Below, piece after piece: positions 47,431 to 48,013 of a stretch of DNA of 48,013 nt. Origin of the DNA: an uncultured Pelagibacteraceae bacterium (GTDB taxonomy: Bacteria; Pseudomonadota; Alphaproteobacteria; Pelagibacterales; Pelagibacteraceae). The first letter of the stretch is position 1. The number at the start of each line of letters is the position of its first letter. The notes under the pieces are model-generated. The model was given only the letters and a program-made list of their open reading frames with translations, was not told the origin of the DNA and searched no databases. The translations under genes were made by a program, and so were the position numbers. The stretch spans positions 1 through 48,013 of the forward strand of contig CACJRE010000005.1 of assembly GCA_902595745.1 (NCBI GenBank), read 5' to 3'.

Positions 47431-47465
47431 AAATAGGCACTAATTTTAATAATCAGCGCCTATTT
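47431..47465 (-). terminator. Intra-operon stem-loop between substrate-binding and ATPase genes
   Basis: AAATAGGC ... GCCTATTT; extends to 10 bp with a G-U wobble in the minus-strand RNA. Confidence 0.7.
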
Positions 47466-47486
47466 ATAAATTTTAAACCTTTAAAA

Positions 47487-48013
47487 TTATAAAGGTAAGA
47501 AACTTGTATCTACAGATCCTCCTGGAGTTCCCATACCTTTTAGGAAGGCATCAAGATTTCCACTTTCCATAGACTGTTTAGTTTCCTCTGGTGTTAGAAA
47601 TTTAAAGCCACTTAAAGTGTCTTTCATATCACCAACTTTCATCTCAGAAGCTTTAGCCATTGCATTCATGTCAGCTTTACCAGCTTTGTATCTTGCATTA
47701 GCTTCATGCGTTACTTCAATAAAAGTTCTTAACATACCAGGGTTTTCTTTCATGAATTTATCTGTAACAGATGTTATATCTATACCTAAGATACCAGCTG
47801 CTCTTGCTTCATCTACAGTTAACAATCTAGAACCAACTGCAGTTGCTGCCTTGATAGAATTACCACCAAATAAACATGCCATAACAACATCACCACTTAC
47901 TAATGCAGCAGCTCCTTCTTCAGGGTCCATTTGTATGATATCCATTTTACCTCTGTCAGCACCAACAACTTTCATACTTTCATCAAAAACGTATTCAGCC
48001 ATAGTTCCAAGTG
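47487..48013 (-). CDS. ABC transporter substrate-binding protein (taurine/nitrate type), truncated by window end
   Basis: MDPEEGAAALVSGDVVMACLFGGNSIKAA; frame open to the window edge (..LGTMAEYVFDES); upstream of TauB/TauC-like genes. Confidence 0.85.
   Translation of the reverse strand, partial: LGTMAEYVFDESMKVVGADRGKMDIIQMDPEEGAAALVSGDVVMACLFGGNSIKAATAVGSRLLTVDEARAAGILGIDITSVTDKFMKENPGMLRTFIEVTHEANARYKAGKADMNAMAKASEMKVGDMKDTLSGFKFLTPEETKQSMESGNLDAFLKGMGTPGGSVDTSFLPL

Noticed and set aside
1-48013. Search by eye for CRISPR arrays, insertion sequences, prophage genes, tRNA/rRNA
   Set aside because: No regularly spaced repeats, transposase/integrase motifs, phage structural genes or cloverleaf T-arm signatures noticed; a tRNAscan/Infernal run would be decisive.

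Overview
AT-rich, densely packed 48 kb window whose gene content and style (short intergenic gaps, streamlined oligotroph transport genes) fit a SAR11/Pelagibacterales-like alphaproteobacterium; this placement is inference from gene content, not a search. It is mainly ordinary chromosomal sequence. Contents in order: partial ppc and ccdA; a TPP-riboswitch/thiV-like transporter; an ABC-2 exporter; a DmdA-like GcvT-family demethylase; isocitrate lyase (aceA) with a divergent RamB/ScfR-like regulator; SOUL and beta-carbonic-anhydrase-like proteins; a tandem SMR pair followed by five small uncharacterised proteins; cysE-cysK; a TRAP operon; a ProXVW-type osmolyte ABC operon; a HisD-like dehydrogenase and a phosphotransacetylase-like gene; an epoxide hydrolase; an Fe(III) ABC operon; a BASS transporter; and a taurine/nitrate-type ABC operon cut by the window end. 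No tRNA, rRNA, CRISPR or mobile element was recognised. Best leads: (1) a convergent intergenic region with a 9-codon ORF (MLKLTPPDT, containing a PPD motif) whose strong Shine-Dalgarno sequence lies in a stem-loop; (2) four of four substrate-binding-protein transport operons with a stem-loop directly after the binding-protein gene; (3) two unrelated transporter operons sharing almost the same promoter/leader; (4) an exact 18-bp repeat between aceA and the RamB-like regulator; (5) ABC permeases with unusual extra domains; (6) a run of five small proteins with good ribosome-binding sites. All hairpins and homology calls were made by eye.
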